Source of the DNA: DASPTH01 sp035623515
GTDB lineage: Bacteria; Actinomycetota; Acidimicrobiia; IMCC26256; DASPTH01
Assembly: GCA_035623515.1 (NCBI GenBank)
Contig: DASPTH010000016.1
Span: forward strand, 1 to 11,926
Reading direction: 5' to 3'
DNA length: 11,926 nucleotides
The notes beneath the pieces were generated by a model. It did no database searches. It saw nothing but the letters and a program-made list of their open reading frames with translations, and was not told the origin of the DNA. Shown piece by piece: positions 1 through 7,185 of this stretch (the stretch's first letter is position 1; every line of letters starts with the position of its first letter). The translations under genes were made by a program, and so were the position numbers.

Positions 1-797
1 GCCAGCACCGGGGCGGCGACGAGCGCGTAGTCGGGGGCGATGCAGGTCTGTCCGGCGTTCAGGAACTTGCCCCACGCGATGCGCCGGGCCGCGACCTCGA
101 GGTCGGCGTCGGCCGCGACGATGGCCGGGCTCTTCCCGCCGAGCTCGAGCGTGACGGGCGTGAGATGGCGGGCCGCGGCCTCCATGACCAGGCGGCCGAC
201 GCGCCCGTTCCCCGTGTAGAAGATGTGGTCGAAGCGTTCCGCGAGCAGGGCCTGCGTCTCCGCCACGCCGCCCTCCACGACGGCGACCGCAGCCGGGTCG
301 AGGTAGCGGTCGGCCAACGCGGCGATCGCGGCCGACGTTCTCGGCGTGAGCTCGGACGGCTTGCCGACGACGCAGTTCCCGGCCGCGATGGCGCCCAGCA
401 CGGGCCAGAGCAAGAGGTGGACCGGGTAGTTCCACGGCGCGACGACCAGCACGACGCCGAGCGGCGCGCGCACGATGCTCGATCGCCCCGGGCGCTGCGC
501 GAGCGGTGTCCAGGCGTGCTGTGCCCGTGTCCAGCGCCGGAGGTGGCGGCGGGTGTGCTCGAGTGCCCCGAGGACGATGCCGAGCTCGGTCGCCCAGGCT
601 TCGAGCCGGGGCTTTCCGAGGTCCGCGTGCAACGCGTCGAGCAGCTCGGCCTCGCCGTCGACGAGCAGCGCGCGCATCCGGTCGAGCTGCTCGAGCCGCC
701 ACGCGAGCGGCCGCGTCCGGCCGGCGTCGAATGTCGCTCGCAGCCGCGTCACCAGCGCGGTCGCGGTCGCGGGATCGGCGATCGCGTACCCCGTCAC
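1..797 (-). CDS. Aldehyde dehydrogenase, class-3-like (partial, C terminus beyond window)
   Basis: An NAD(P)-dependent aldehyde dehydrogenase, oxidising an aldehyde to its acid in the cytoplasm. About 265 N-terminal residues are present; the remaining roughly 190 expected for the family lie left of the window. Visible landmarks are APWNYP with the oxyanion Asn at residue 123, GKPSE with Lys146, LELGGKSPAIV with general base Glu218, and NAGQTC with catalytic Cys252. The Glu-Cys spacing of 34, the short N terminus and the NAGQTCIAPDY wording fit ALDH class 3 (fatty or aromatic aldehyde and coniferyl aldehyde dehydrogenases); the substrate cannot be read. The start is the GTG at 797, whose GTGA overlaps the TGA stop of the upstream HAD gene. 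The two genes are therefore almost certainly cotranscribed and translationally coupled. The catalytic set is intact up to the window edge. Confidence 0.93.
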   Translation of the reverse strand, partial: MTGYAIADPATATALVTRLRATFDAGRTRPLAWRLEQLDRMRALLVDGEAELLDALHADLGKPRLEAWATELGIVLGALEHTRRHLRRWTRAQHAWTPLAQRPGRSSIVRAPLGVVLVVAPWNYPVHLLLWPVLGAIAAGNCVVGKPSELTPRTSAAIAALADRYLDPAAVAVVEGGVAETQALLAERFDHIFYTGNGRVGRLVMEAAARHLTPVTLELGGKSPAIVAADADLEVAARRIAWGKFLNAGQTCIAPDYALVAAPVL

Positions 798-1498
798 ACG
801 AGCTCCAGGATGCCGGCGAGATCGCGCAGAAGCGGAACGTCGAGCGCGGGCGCAGACGGCCGGGTGGTGTCGGGCCAGTGCTCGTCGCGCTCGAGGTACG
901 CCGCGTCCATGCCGAGCGCACGCGGCCCTTCGACGTCGGGGCCCCAGGTGTCGCCGACGAAGAGCACGTCTCGGGGTGATCGCGCGACGCGTTCGAGCAC
1001 GTAGCGGAAGATTCGCGGGTGCGGCTTGCGGGCACCCGCCCAGGCCGACGACACGAGCACGTCGACGAGGTCGTCCAGCCCGGCCTCGGCGACCGCCGGC
1101 TCGAGGTCCCAGTCCCAGTTCGAGCAGATCGCCAGCGTGAGCCCCCGCGCGCGCAGCTCGCGCAGCACGTCGGGCACCTCGTCGTAGGCCCGCAGCTTGC
1201 GGTCGGAGCGCCCGGCGTGCAGTTCCGCGAGGATCACTTCGTACTCGCCCGGATGCACGTCGGCGTCGGCGAGCAGGCTCAGCATGCGTTCCTGCTGGAA
1301 CGCCGCGTAGTGCTCGCGGCTCTGTGACTCCGCGACATGCTCGATCCCGTCGAGGTCACCCTGCCACCACTGTTCGCGGACGTGGCCGGGAACCGAGTAG
1401 CCGCGTGCCCCCAGGACCTCGTCGATCGTCAGGGGATGCACGTCGCACGCGAGGGTGCCGTAGAAGTCGAGGAGAACAGCGCGCGGGCCCTGAGGCAT
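794..1498 (-). CDS. HAD-superfamily hydrolase (HAD-IA type, Tyr in motif I)
   Basis: A 234-residue cytoplasmic HAD hydrolase of normal family length. Motif I is LLDFYGTL with nucleophile Asp11. Motif II is ICSNWD with Ser126, motif III is ARKPHP with Lys158, and motif IV is VGDTWGPD with Asp183 and Asp188. A helical cap domain probably occupies about residues 17-95. The second motif I position, an acid/base Asp in HAD phosphatases, is Tyr13. That DxYGT form is known from L-2-haloacid dehalogenases, while the GDxxxxD motif IV is phosphatase-like, so phosphatase versus dehalogenase cannot be decided. The Tyr six residues after the motif III Lys in dehalogenases is Phe164 here. The ATG at 1498 follows a TAGAAT hexamer by 8 bases with no Shine-Dalgarno, suggesting a leaderless mRNA. 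It is first in a pair with the aldehyde dehydrogenase, overlapping it by 4 nt. Confidence 0.9.
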   Translation of the reverse strand: MPQGPRAVLLDFYGTLACDVHPLTIDEVLGARGYSVPGHVREQWWQGDLDGIEHVAESQSREHYAAFQQERMLSLLADADVHPGEYEVILAELHAGRSDRKLRAYDEVPDVLRELRARGLTLAICSNWDWDLEPAVAEAGLDDLVDVLVSSAWAGARKPHPRIFRYVLERVARSPRDVLFVGDTWGPDVEGPRALGMDAAYLERDEHWPDTTRPSAPALDVPLLRDLAGILELV

Positions 1499-1506
1499 TG
1501 CGGCCG

Positions 1507-1512
1507 ATTCTA
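1507..1512 (-). promoter_or_regulatory. Putative -10 element TAGAAT for the HAD/ALDH pair (leaderless)
   Basis: On the minus strand TAGAAT matches the TAnnnT -10 consensus and ends 8 bases before the ATG at 1498. No purine-rich ribosome binding site lies between, so transcription would begin at or next to the start codon. I see no clear -35. The same spacing recurs at other gene starts in the window, which supports the call. Confidence 0.5.
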
Positions 1513-1583
1513 CGGACGGGGTCGCGCGTCACCGGCAGCCGGGCGCCCCTCAAGATTGCATCAGCGGTCTCCGACAACTGGTC

Positions 1584-3326
1584 GTGGACAACACGCTGCT
1601 CGTCGTGGTGTGGGCGGTCGCCGCGGGGGTCACGATGGCCGCGACGGTGGTGGCCCTCCGGGCCGGCCGCCGGGCTCGGCGCGCCGCCGACCTCGTCGCG
1701 CAGCTCCTCGAGCCCCCAGTGGTCGCCCCCGACCTCGATCCGGCCCAGGCCGACGCGGCCCGCGCGGCCGCCCCCGCTCCGGCGTCGGCGCCGCCCGCGC
1801 CGGTACCGCCCGCCCCGCCGGTTCCTCCCGCCGCGCCGGCTGCCGCGGGGCCCGCTGGTCCACCGCTGGCTGGTCCACCCCTGGCTGGTCCACCCCTGGC
1901 TGCCCCGGTCCCCGGCCTCGACCTTCCGGCGCCCGGCCCGATCGCCCCGGAGGGCGCTGCGCCCGTCGCACCCGCGGTGGCCGCCGCGACGGTCGCGGCG
2001 ACCCCGGGAGCCGAGCGCCGGGCCGCGCCCGCGGACGGAGGGGGCGACCGCGAGCCGGGACAGGCGAGGATCCCCGTCTTCGACCTCGACCGGTTGCGCT
2101 GGTGGCTGACCGACGGCGAGGTCGTGCTCGGGCGCATCGCGGTGGTGTCGGTCGAGCTCGACAACCTCGCCCACGTCAACGATCGGCTCGGCTACAAGGC
2201 GGGCTCGCACCTGATCGAGGCGATCACGGCCCGGCTCCGCGCCGTCACGCGGCCGCGCGACGTCGTCGCGCACGTGAATCCCGAGCGCTTCGTGCTGGTC
2301 TGCCGCGACGTGCCCGACCGGGCCGCGGCGGAAGCGCTGGCCGAGCGCATCGCGATGGGTGTCGCCCACCCGTCGGTCGTCGTCGCCGGTATCGCCGAGG
2401 TCACCGCGAGCATCGGCGTCGCGCTGGCCTTCGCCGCGCACGAACGCCCCGAGAACGTGCTCCGCCGCGCGATCAGAGCCGGCAACCACGCTCGTGAGCT
2501 GGGGGGCGCGCGCATCGAGATCTCGTCCGACATGCCGGCGCCGACGATCGCGGACGACGAGTTCACCACTGCGCTCTCCCGCAACGAGTTGGTGCTCCAC
2601 TACCTGCCGATCGTGAGCTGCGCGACGGGGCGGGTGGCCGGCCTGGAGTCACTCGTGCGGTGGGACCATCCCGAGCGGGGCCTGCTCCTCCCGTCGGATT
2701 TCCTGCCCGACGCGGAGCGTACGGGGGCGATCGTCGCGATCGGCACGTGGGCCATCGAGCAGGCCTGCCGGCAGATGGCCGAGTGGCACGGGAGCGCGGG
2801 TGAGGCACTGAAGCTCGACGTCAACGTGTCGGCGCGCGAGTTCGCCGAACCCACCTTCCCCGCGCAGGTGAAGCGCGTGATCAGCAACTCCGGACTGTCG
2901 CCGGGCGCGCTGTGGCTCGAGATCACCGAGGACACGCTCGCGCAGGATCGCGACGCAGCCGACCAGGCGCTGCGACAGCTGCGCGAGGTCGGGGTTCGCC
3001 TCGTGATCGACGACTTCGGCACGGGCGCGTCGTCGCTCGTCTCGCTCAAGCAGTTCCCGTTCGACGCGATCAAGATCGACCGCGCGTTCATCGCCGACCT
3101 CGGACGGAACCGCGAGAGCGACGCCATCTGCAGCGCGATCGTGGAGCTCGCGCATTCGCTCGGGCTCTGCGGGATCGGCGAAGGCGTCGAGACGATGGAA
3201 CAGTTCGCGGCCCTCCGCGCGCTCGGCTGCGAGCTCGGTCAGGGTCACCTCTTCGGACCGGCGCGGCCGGCCCAGGAGTACGGCCCCGTTCCCGCGGCCA
3301 CCCTCGGCGTCGAGCCGTCGGACTGA
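1584..3326 (+). CDS. Membrane-anchored GGDEF-EAL protein, predicted c-di-GMP phosphodiesterase
   Basis: A 580-residue protein predicted to hydrolyse cyclic di-GMP. One membrane helix spans about residues 4-25. A Pro/Ala-rich linker covers about 44-150 and includes three AGPPL repeats (91-105). A GGDEF-type domain covers about 165-312 and an EAL domain about 325-565. The cyclase signature reads NPERF (232-236) instead of GGDEF, so cyclase activity should be lost and the domain may be regulatory. The EAL domain keeps Glu355 (as ESL), Asn414, Glu446, the DDFGTG pair Asp476/Asp477, Lys497, Glu533 (GEGVET) and Gln553, the set expected of an active phosphodiesterase. The GTG at 1584 is chosen because it includes the whole helix; no Shine-Dalgarno or TAnnnT precedes it. 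The ATG at 1635 is an alternative but would truncate the helix. It is divergent from the HAD gene and convergent with the next gene. Confidence 0.93.
   Translation: MDNTLLVVVWAVAAGVTMAATVVALRAGRRARRAADLVAQLLEPPVVAPDLDPAQADAARAAAPAPASAPPAPVPPAPPVPPAAPAAAGPAGPPLAGPPLAGPPLAAPVPGLDLPAPGPIAPEGAAPVAPAVAAATVAATPGAERRAAPADGGGDREPGQARIPVFDLDRLRWWLTDGEVVLGRIAVVSVELDNLAHVNDRLGYKAGSHLIEAITARLRAVTRPRDVVAHVNPERFVLVCRDVPDRAAAEALAERIAMGVAHPSVVVAGIAEVTASIGVALAFAAHERPENVLRRAIRAGNHARELGGARIEISSDMPAPTIADDEFTTALSRNELVLHYLPIVSCATGRVAGLESLVRWDHPERGLLLPSDFLPDAERTGAIVAIGTWAIEQACRQMAEWHGSAGEALKLDVNVSAREFAEPTFPAQVKRVISNSGLSPGALWLEITEDTLAQDRDAADQALRQLREVGVRLVIDDFGTGASSLVSLKQFPFDAIKIDRAFIADLGRNRESDAICSAIVELAHSLGLCGIGEGVETMEQFAALRALGCELGQGHLFGPARPAQEYGPVPAATLGVEPSD
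1854..1898 (+). repeat. Three tandem 15-bp units encoding AGPPL in the linker
   Basis: GCTGGTCCACCGCTG is followed by two identical copies of GCTGGTCCACCCCTG, all in frame (codons 91-105 of the GGDEF-EAL protein). Because the unit is a multiple of three, copy-number change would lengthen or shorten the Pro-rich linker without breaking the frame. Confidence 0.9.
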
Positions 3327-3336
3327 CCGGTCAGTC
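3321..3336. other. 16-bp perfect palindrome across two convergent stop codons
   Basis: GACTGACCGGTCAGTC is a perfect inverted repeat. It contains the TGA of the GGDEF-EAL gene (3324-3326) and, on the other strand, the TGA of the oxidoreductase gene (complement of 3331-3333), with only 4 bases between the two stops. As RNA it could form a 6-bp stem with a CCGG loop in either direction, but no T tract follows, so an intrinsic terminator is unproven. It could also be a dyad for a dimeric DNA-binding protein. Confidence 0.5.
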
Positions 3337-4170
3337 GCGCGGCCGGCGGAGCTCGGTCACGAGCTCGTCGAGCTCGGGCGGCCGGGGGGTGTCCTTGAAG
3401 CGGACGAGCCGCCGGTACACCTCGGCCGCGGCCCGGTGGAACCCGTCGGGCACGCCGGCGTCGGCGAGGGCGTCGGCGATCTCGTCCATCTCGCCCGCGA
3501 AACGCCACGCCTTCCGCGCGCTGGTCCGCGGCGAACGCTCGGAGCGGTCGACCAGATCGGGTTGCGAGGTCGCCCACTCGTCGAGGAGGGCGTCGTCGAC
3601 GCCCTCTGCGTCCGCGAGGGCGCGGATGGCGAGCAGCAGCGCGGTCGTGCCCTTCGTGTACGCGGCGTAGCAGACCTTCAGCGCCGAGGCCGCGCCGGGT
3701 GGGCCGTCGATGACGACCGTCGCCAACGGGCTCTCGCGGAACAGGTTCGCGACGTCGTCCGCGCCGTCACCCGAGAGATAGAGGCACGTGCGCGACGTCG
3801 CGCCGTGCGCCGGCGGCCCGCCGACGATCCCGCCGTCGATGAACCCGGCGCCGCCATCGGTGACGATCCGCCCTACCGCGCGGGCGGTCACCGGCGACAC
3901 GGCATTGGCGTCGACGAACACGCCCGTGTAGCCCGCCGCCGCCACCCGGCCGGCGACCGAGCGCGCGGCGTCGGGAGGGCACACCGACAGCAGGAGATCG
4001 CTCCCTCGCGCCAGCGCGTCGACGGTACCGACGTCGGTGAACCGGGTAGCGCGGTCACGGGACGCGGCACTGCGCCCCTCGGACGCCCAGCCCACGTCGT
4101 GCCCGCGATCGCACAGCAGGTCGCCGATCGCCGCGCCCATCTCTCCCGGGTGGAGCAACCCGACGCGCAC
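3331..4170 (-). CDS. NAD(P)-dependent oxidoreductase, 6PGDH/beta-hydroxyacid dehydrogenase type with DUF1932-like C terminus
   Basis: A 279-residue cytoplasmic dehydrogenase. An N-terminal Rossmann domain (about 1-155) opens with VGLLHPGEMG, a GxxGxxG-like dinucleotide loop. VDANAVSP (87-93) and IDGGIVGGPP (111-120) correspond to the substrate-binding stretches of the beta-hydroxyacid dehydrogenase family. The all-helical C-terminal part carries ALKVCYAAYTKG with the expected catalytic Lys165, and its wording resembles the DUF1932 domain found on 6-phosphogluconate-dehydrogenase-like proteins. The substrate is probably a small beta-hydroxyacid but cannot be named. The GTG at 4170 has no ribosome binding site; a TACCCT lies 8 bases upstream, so a leaderless start is likely. 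It is convergent with the GGDEF-EAL gene (4 bp apart) and divergent from the exported peptidase (33 bp apart). Confidence 0.9.
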   Translation of the reverse strand: MRVGLLHPGEMGAAIGDLLCDRGHDVGWASEGRSAASRDRATRFTDVGTVDALARGSDLLLSVCPPDAARSVAGRVAAAGYTGVFVDANAVSPVTARAVGRIVTDGGAGFIDGGIVGGPPAHGATSRTCLYLSGDGADDVANLFRESPLATVVIDGPPGAASALKVCYAAYTKGTTALLLAIRALADAEGVDDALLDEWATSQPDLVDRSERSPRTSARKAWRFAGEMDEIADALADAGVPDGFHRAAAEVYRRLVRFKDTPRPPELDELVTELRRPRD

Positions 4171-4177
4171 GGCGCGC

Positions 4178-4197
4178 CAGGGTACGCCGTTACCCTG
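4178..4197. promoter_or_regulatory. Back-to-back divergent leaderless promoters (inverted TACCCT pair)
   Basis: A perfect 7-bp inverted repeat, CAGGGTA and TACCCTG with a 6-bp spacer, places one TACCCT hexamer on each strand. The plus copy (4191-4196) ends 7 bases before the GTG at 4204. The minus copy (complement of 4179-4184) ends 8 bases before the GTG at 4170. Both fit a TAnnnT -10 with transcription starting at the initiation codon. Neither gene has a Shine-Dalgarno and I see no -35 on either side. The two promoters overlap, so they are unlikely to be occupied by polymerase at once. The dyad could equally bind a regulator. Confidence 0.6.
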
Positions 4198-4203
4198 CGG
4201 GCG

Positions 4204-5664
4204 GTGCGACGAGTGGCGCTGCTGGTGGCCGTGTCCGCGTGGGGCGCGCTGCTCTTCCCCGTGCCCTCGGCCGCCGCCGAGGGGGCTCCGGTGCCCGCGA
4301 AGCTCGTGTGGCGGTCGTGCGGCCGGCCTGTGCAGTGCACGAAGTTGCGGGTTCCCCTCGACTACAGGTCACGCGCAGGGGCGAGCATCGACCTCGCAGT
4401 CGCCCGAGTGCGGGCGCGCGACACCGGCGACCGCATCGGGTCGCTCGTGGTGAACCCCGGTGGTCCGGGCGCATCGGGGATCTCCTACCTGCGCGGGATC
4501 GTCGACCTGTTGCCGGGCGAGCTCCGCGACCGGTTCGACCTCGTCTCGTTCGACCCGCGCGGTGTGGGCGAGAGCGATCCCGTCGAGTGCTCCGTGGACA
4601 TCGACCCGCTGTTCGACCAGAGCTTCTCGCCGGCCACTCCCGAGCAGCGCGCGGGTCTCGTCAACCAGTTCCAACACGTCGTCGACGCGTGCGGCCGTGC
4701 AAACGGCGACCTCCTGCGCCACGTGTCGACACTCGACACCGCCCGCGACCTCGACGCGCTGCGCGCCGCGCTCGGTGATCGCAAGCTCTCGTTTGTCGGC
4801 GAGTCGTACGGCACCTACCTCGGCACGCTGTACGCCACGCGCTTTCCGACGCGCGTTCGCGCGATCGTCCTGGACGGCGCGATCGACCCGGACGCCGATG
4901 CCGCTGACGTCGCCCTCGGCCAGGCCCGGGGCTTCGAGCAGGGGCTCGACGCGTTCCTGCGCGACTGCGCGCGGGAACGCGCCTGTGCCTTCCACCACGG
5001 TGGGCACGCTGCCCGCGCCTACGACGACCTGCGCGCCCGGGCTGCGCGCGTACCACTCGCGACGCGTGAGAACGGCGGCCGGGTGGTCAACGAGACGCGG
5101 TTCGACGCTGCGGTCCTCGAGGCCTTGTACGCCGGCACCGCCGGGTGGAGGTCGCTCGGGCAGGCGCTGGAGGCGGCCGAGCACGGCGACGCATCGACGC
5201 TGCTCGGGATGGCCGACTCACTCGTGGGACGCGGATCGGGGGGCAACGAGCACACCGCGCTCGACGCGTACTGGGCCATCACGTGCCTCGACGGACCACC
5301 CGTGGGCGATCTGGCTGCCGCCGAACACCTCGAGGCGCGGGCGGTGCGGGTCGCGCCGCGCCTCGGCGCCTTCCTCGTGAACCTCACGCTCTCGTGCTCG
5401 CTCTGGCCCGTGCCGACCGAGCCACGCCCCGGCTCGCTGCGTGCCGCCGGCACCCCGCCGATCCTCGTGATCGGGACGACGAACGATCCCGCCACACCGC
5501 TCGCGTCAGCTCGCGCGCTCGCTCGCGAGCTCGACCATGGCGTGCTCCTCGTCGCCGGCGGTTACCAGCACGGGTCGTTCGTCGCCGACAACACCTGCGT
5601 CGACCATGCGGTGACGCGTTACCTCGTGACCCTGGACGCGCCCCGCTCCGGCACGCGCTGCTAG
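4204..5664 (+). CDS. Exported alpha/beta hydrolase, tripeptidyl aminopeptidase-like (S33 family)
   Basis: A 486-residue secreted serine hydrolase of the actinobacterial tripeptidyl aminopeptidase type, predicted to release N-terminal peptides or act as an esterase outside the membrane. It starts MRRVALLVAV with a signal peptide and probable cleavage after the Ala run at about residue 25. NPGGPGASG (84-92) forms the oxyanion region. VGESYGTYLG gives nucleophile Ser201, TTNDPATP gives Asp428, and YQHGSF gives His456. The C-terminal part with the Asp and His matches the TAP-like C-terminal domain, and the PRSGTRC ending is typical. Several Cys (39, 45, 129, 163, 255, 261, 361, 398, 465, 486) suggest disulfides, as expected for an exported protein. 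The frame stays open far upstream, but the GTG at 4204 is chosen because it begins the signal peptide and follows TACCCT by 7 bases. Confidence 0.92.
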   Translation: MRRVALLVAVSAWGALLFPVPSAAAEGAPVPAKLVWRSCGRPVQCTKLRVPLDYRSRAGASIDLAVARVRARDTGDRIGSLVVNPGGPGASGISYLRGIVDLLPGELRDRFDLVSFDPRGVGESDPVECSVDIDPLFDQSFSPATPEQRAGLVNQFQHVVDACGRANGDLLRHVSTLDTARDLDALRAALGDRKLSFVGESYGTYLGTLYATRFPTRVRAIVLDGAIDPDADAADVALGQARGFEQGLDAFLRDCARERACAFHHGGHAARAYDDLRARAARVPLATRENGGRVVNETRFDAAVLEALYAGTAGWRSLGQALEAAEHGDASTLLGMADSLVGRGSGGNEHTALDAYWAITCLDGPPVGDLAAAEHLEARAVRVAPRLGAFLVNLTLSCSLWPVPTEPRPGSLRAAGTPPILVIGTTNDPATPLASARALARELDHGVLLVAGGYQHGSFVADNTCVDHAVTRYLVTLDAPRSGTRC

Positions 5665-5668
5665 GCGC

Positions 5669-5689
5669 CGCCGGGTTTGCGCCCCGGCG
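5669..5689. terminator. GC-rich hairpin between convergent genes, possible bidirectional terminator
   Basis: CGCCGGG and CCCGGCG form a 7-bp perfect stem with a 7-base loop, starting 4 bases after the TAG of the exported hydrolase gene and lying 24 bases beyond the stop of the convergent methyltransferase gene. No T-rich tract follows on either strand, so it would be a weak or non-canonical terminator, of the kind often seen in GC-rich actinobacteria. Confidence 0.5.
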
Positions 5690-5713
5690 AGCGAGCCATG
5701 GAGGAGGACACGA

Positions 5714-6457
5714 TCACCCCTTGTGCAGCTTCCAGATCTGTTCGCCGGGCCAGCGCCGTGCCCACCGCGCGTCCCAGCCGAAGGTCGTGGTCGCGTGTCG
5801 GGGAGCCTGCAGCTCCACGAGATCGTCGATGACGAAGCCGTGCGCCCGGAAGAGCCGGATCGACTCGCCGTACGGGAGCACGAAGTCGACGGTGCCCTCG
5901 CCGTCGTCCCACATCCGGATGCCGAAGTACGGCTCGCGCAACCGCCGGCCGACGCGTTCGCGCTTGCGGTCCCACGCGAGGTATCCCCACGGGGTCGAGT
6001 GCGCGAACACGAACCGGCCTCCCGGCCGCAGGAGCCGCGCGACCTCGGGCACGCTGCGGTCGGGATCGCAGAACGACATGGCGCCGTGGTCGCAGAACAC
6101 CACGTCGAAGGACGCGCCTGCCAGCGGGACGTGCTCGCCGCTCGCGCACACCAACGGGAACTCGACGCGGTTCGCTCGTTGCAGCGCCCGCGCGTGCGCG
6201 AGCTGTGCACGTGACTGGTCGAGCCCCACGACGCGTGCGCCCTCACGCGCGAGCGCGAGGGACCACTGCGCGGCACCGCAACCGAACTCGAGCACGTCGA
6301 GCCCGCTTGTCTCGCCCAGGACGCGCAACTCGGCTTCCGGTAACCGCCACACGCCCCACGCCTTCGGTTGGCTGCCGAGCAGCGTCCCGTGCACCGCCTG
6401 GTAGTCGTCGGCGTCGGCGTCCCAGAACGCGCGATTCCGCCGTTCGTGATCCGTCAT
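5714..6457 (-). CDS. Class I SAM-dependent methyltransferase
   Basis: A 247-residue cytoplasmic methyltransferase with the Rossmann-like SAM fold. Motif I is VLEFGCGAAQ (55-64). The acidic residue that binds the SAM ribose is Asp80 in VVGLDQS. FDVVFCDHGAMSFCDP (117-132) and LLRPGGRFVFAHS (142-154) are the post-motif II/III strands of the Methyltransf_11 group. The start FWDADADDYQ resembles small-molecule methyltransferases, but the acceptor is unknown. The frame is open 147 bases further upstream, yet the ATG at 6457 is preferred: its ATGA overlaps the stop of the upstream alpha/beta hydrolase, and the upstream extension is arginine/proline-rich shadow sequence. It is the last gene of the minus-strand run and converges with the exported hydrolase gene. 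Confidence 0.92.
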   Translation of the reverse strand: MTDHERRNRAFWDADADDYQAVHGTLLGSQPKAWGVWRLPEAELRVLGETSGLDVLEFGCGAAQWSLALAREGARVVGLDQSRAQLAHARALQRANRVEFPLVCASGEHVPLAGASFDVVFCDHGAMSFCDPDRSVPEVARLLRPGGRFVFAHSTPWGYLAWDRKRERVGRRLREPYFGIRMWDDGEGTVDFVLPYGESIRLFRAHGFVIDDLVELQAPRHATTTFGWDARWARRWPGEQIWKLHKG

Positions 6458-7176
6458 TCCCCGGCGAGGTCGGCGAGCAGGTCGACGAGCAGGTCCGGCC
6501 GAGAGAGGAAGGGCGAATGGCTCGTGGCCCACACCACCGAGTCGGTCGCGCGTTGGGCGAACGTCTGCTGGATCCACACCGCGATGGCGCGGTCCTCCGA
6601 GCACACGACATAGGTGGACGGGACACCGCGCCAGGCCGCGGCCGTGGCGGGCTGCTCGAACGCGACCGTGGGATGGGCGTCGAGGTGCGCGAGCGCTCGG
6701 TCGACGTCGCCGTCGCTGCAGTCGGCGTAGAACACCCGGCGGGCCGCACCGTGGTCGACTGTGACCGTCCGGCCGTCGTCGCTGACGCGCATGGCCGGGC
6801 CGACCTCCGACGCGCCGCCGGGCGCGCCGCCCGGGGGCTCGGGCACCGAGTGGCTCGCGGACTCACCGACGTCGAGCATCAGCGCAGCCAGGTACACGAC
6901 GTGGCGAACCGCGGGGTGCGCGGCGGCGCCCTCGCTCACCACCGCCCCGCCGTACGAATGGCCGCACACGACGACTGGCCCGTCGAGCCCGTCGAGGGTC
7001 CGGCGCAGGGCGGCGGCGTCTCCGTAGAGGTCCCCGAGCGGCTCGGCGCTCCGTCCGTGACCCGGCAGGTCGATCGCTTCCGCGCGGATCCCGCGCGCCT
7101 CGAGTCCCTCGAGCACACGATCCCAGCACCATGCACCGTGCCAGGCACCGTGGACGAGGACGACCGTCGCGGGCAT
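6454..7176 (-). CDS. Alpha/beta hydrolase (small esterase type)
   Basis: A 240-residue cytoplasmic alpha/beta hydrolase. VLVHGAWHGAWCW (6-18) holds the oxyanion HG. CGHSYGG gives nucleophile Ser74, CSEDRAI gives Asp195, and ATSHSPFLSRPDLL gives His220, so the triad is complete. The HGAWHGAWCWD opening and short lid (about 105-160) resemble the salicylate esterase/hydroxynitrile lyase/pyrethroid hydrolase-like group; the substrate is unknown. The ATG at 7176 lies 10 bases from the stop of the PAQR gene. A TAGCCT occurs 6 bases before it and could act as a -10, but its first three bases are that stop codon, so this may be coincidence. The gene overlaps the downstream methyltransferase by ATGA, suggesting coupled synthesis. 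Confidence 0.92.
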   Translation of the reverse strand: MPATVVLVHGAWHGAWCWDRVLEGLEARGIRAEAIDLPGHGRSAEPLGDLYGDAAALRRTLDGLDGPVVVCGHSYGGAVVSEGAAAHPAVRHVVYLAALMLDVGESASHSVPEPPGGAPGGASEVGPAMRVSDDGRTVTVDHGAARRVFYADCSDGDVDRALAHLDAHPTVAFEQPATAAAWRGVPSTYVVCSEDRAIAVWIQQTFAQRATDSVVWATSHSPFLSRPDLLVDLLADLAGE

Positions 7177-7185
7177 CGGCGCAGG

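Noticed and set aside
1499..1583. Promoter or riboswitch for the GGDEF-EAL gene in the 85-bp gap
   Set aside because: I see neither a TAnnnT at leaderless spacing nor a Shine-Dalgarno or stable hairpin on the plus strand, so no site can be supported.
3436..4203. Upstream extension of the exported hydrolase frame
   Set aside because: The frame is open but antisense to the oxidoreductase gene. The signal peptide and TACCCT spacing place the true start at 4204.
5508..5531. 8-bp inverted repeat (AGCTCGCG / CGCGAGCT) inside the exported hydrolase gene
   Set aside because: It arises from Arg-Ala-Leu-Ala-Arg-Glu-Leu codons with strong GC third-position bias, sits in the middle of the frame and has no sign of a regulatory role.
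6458..6604. Upstream extension of the methyltransferase
   Set aside because: Arginine/proline-rich residues lie inside the alpha/beta hydrolase gene; the ATGA overlap start at 6457 is better supported.
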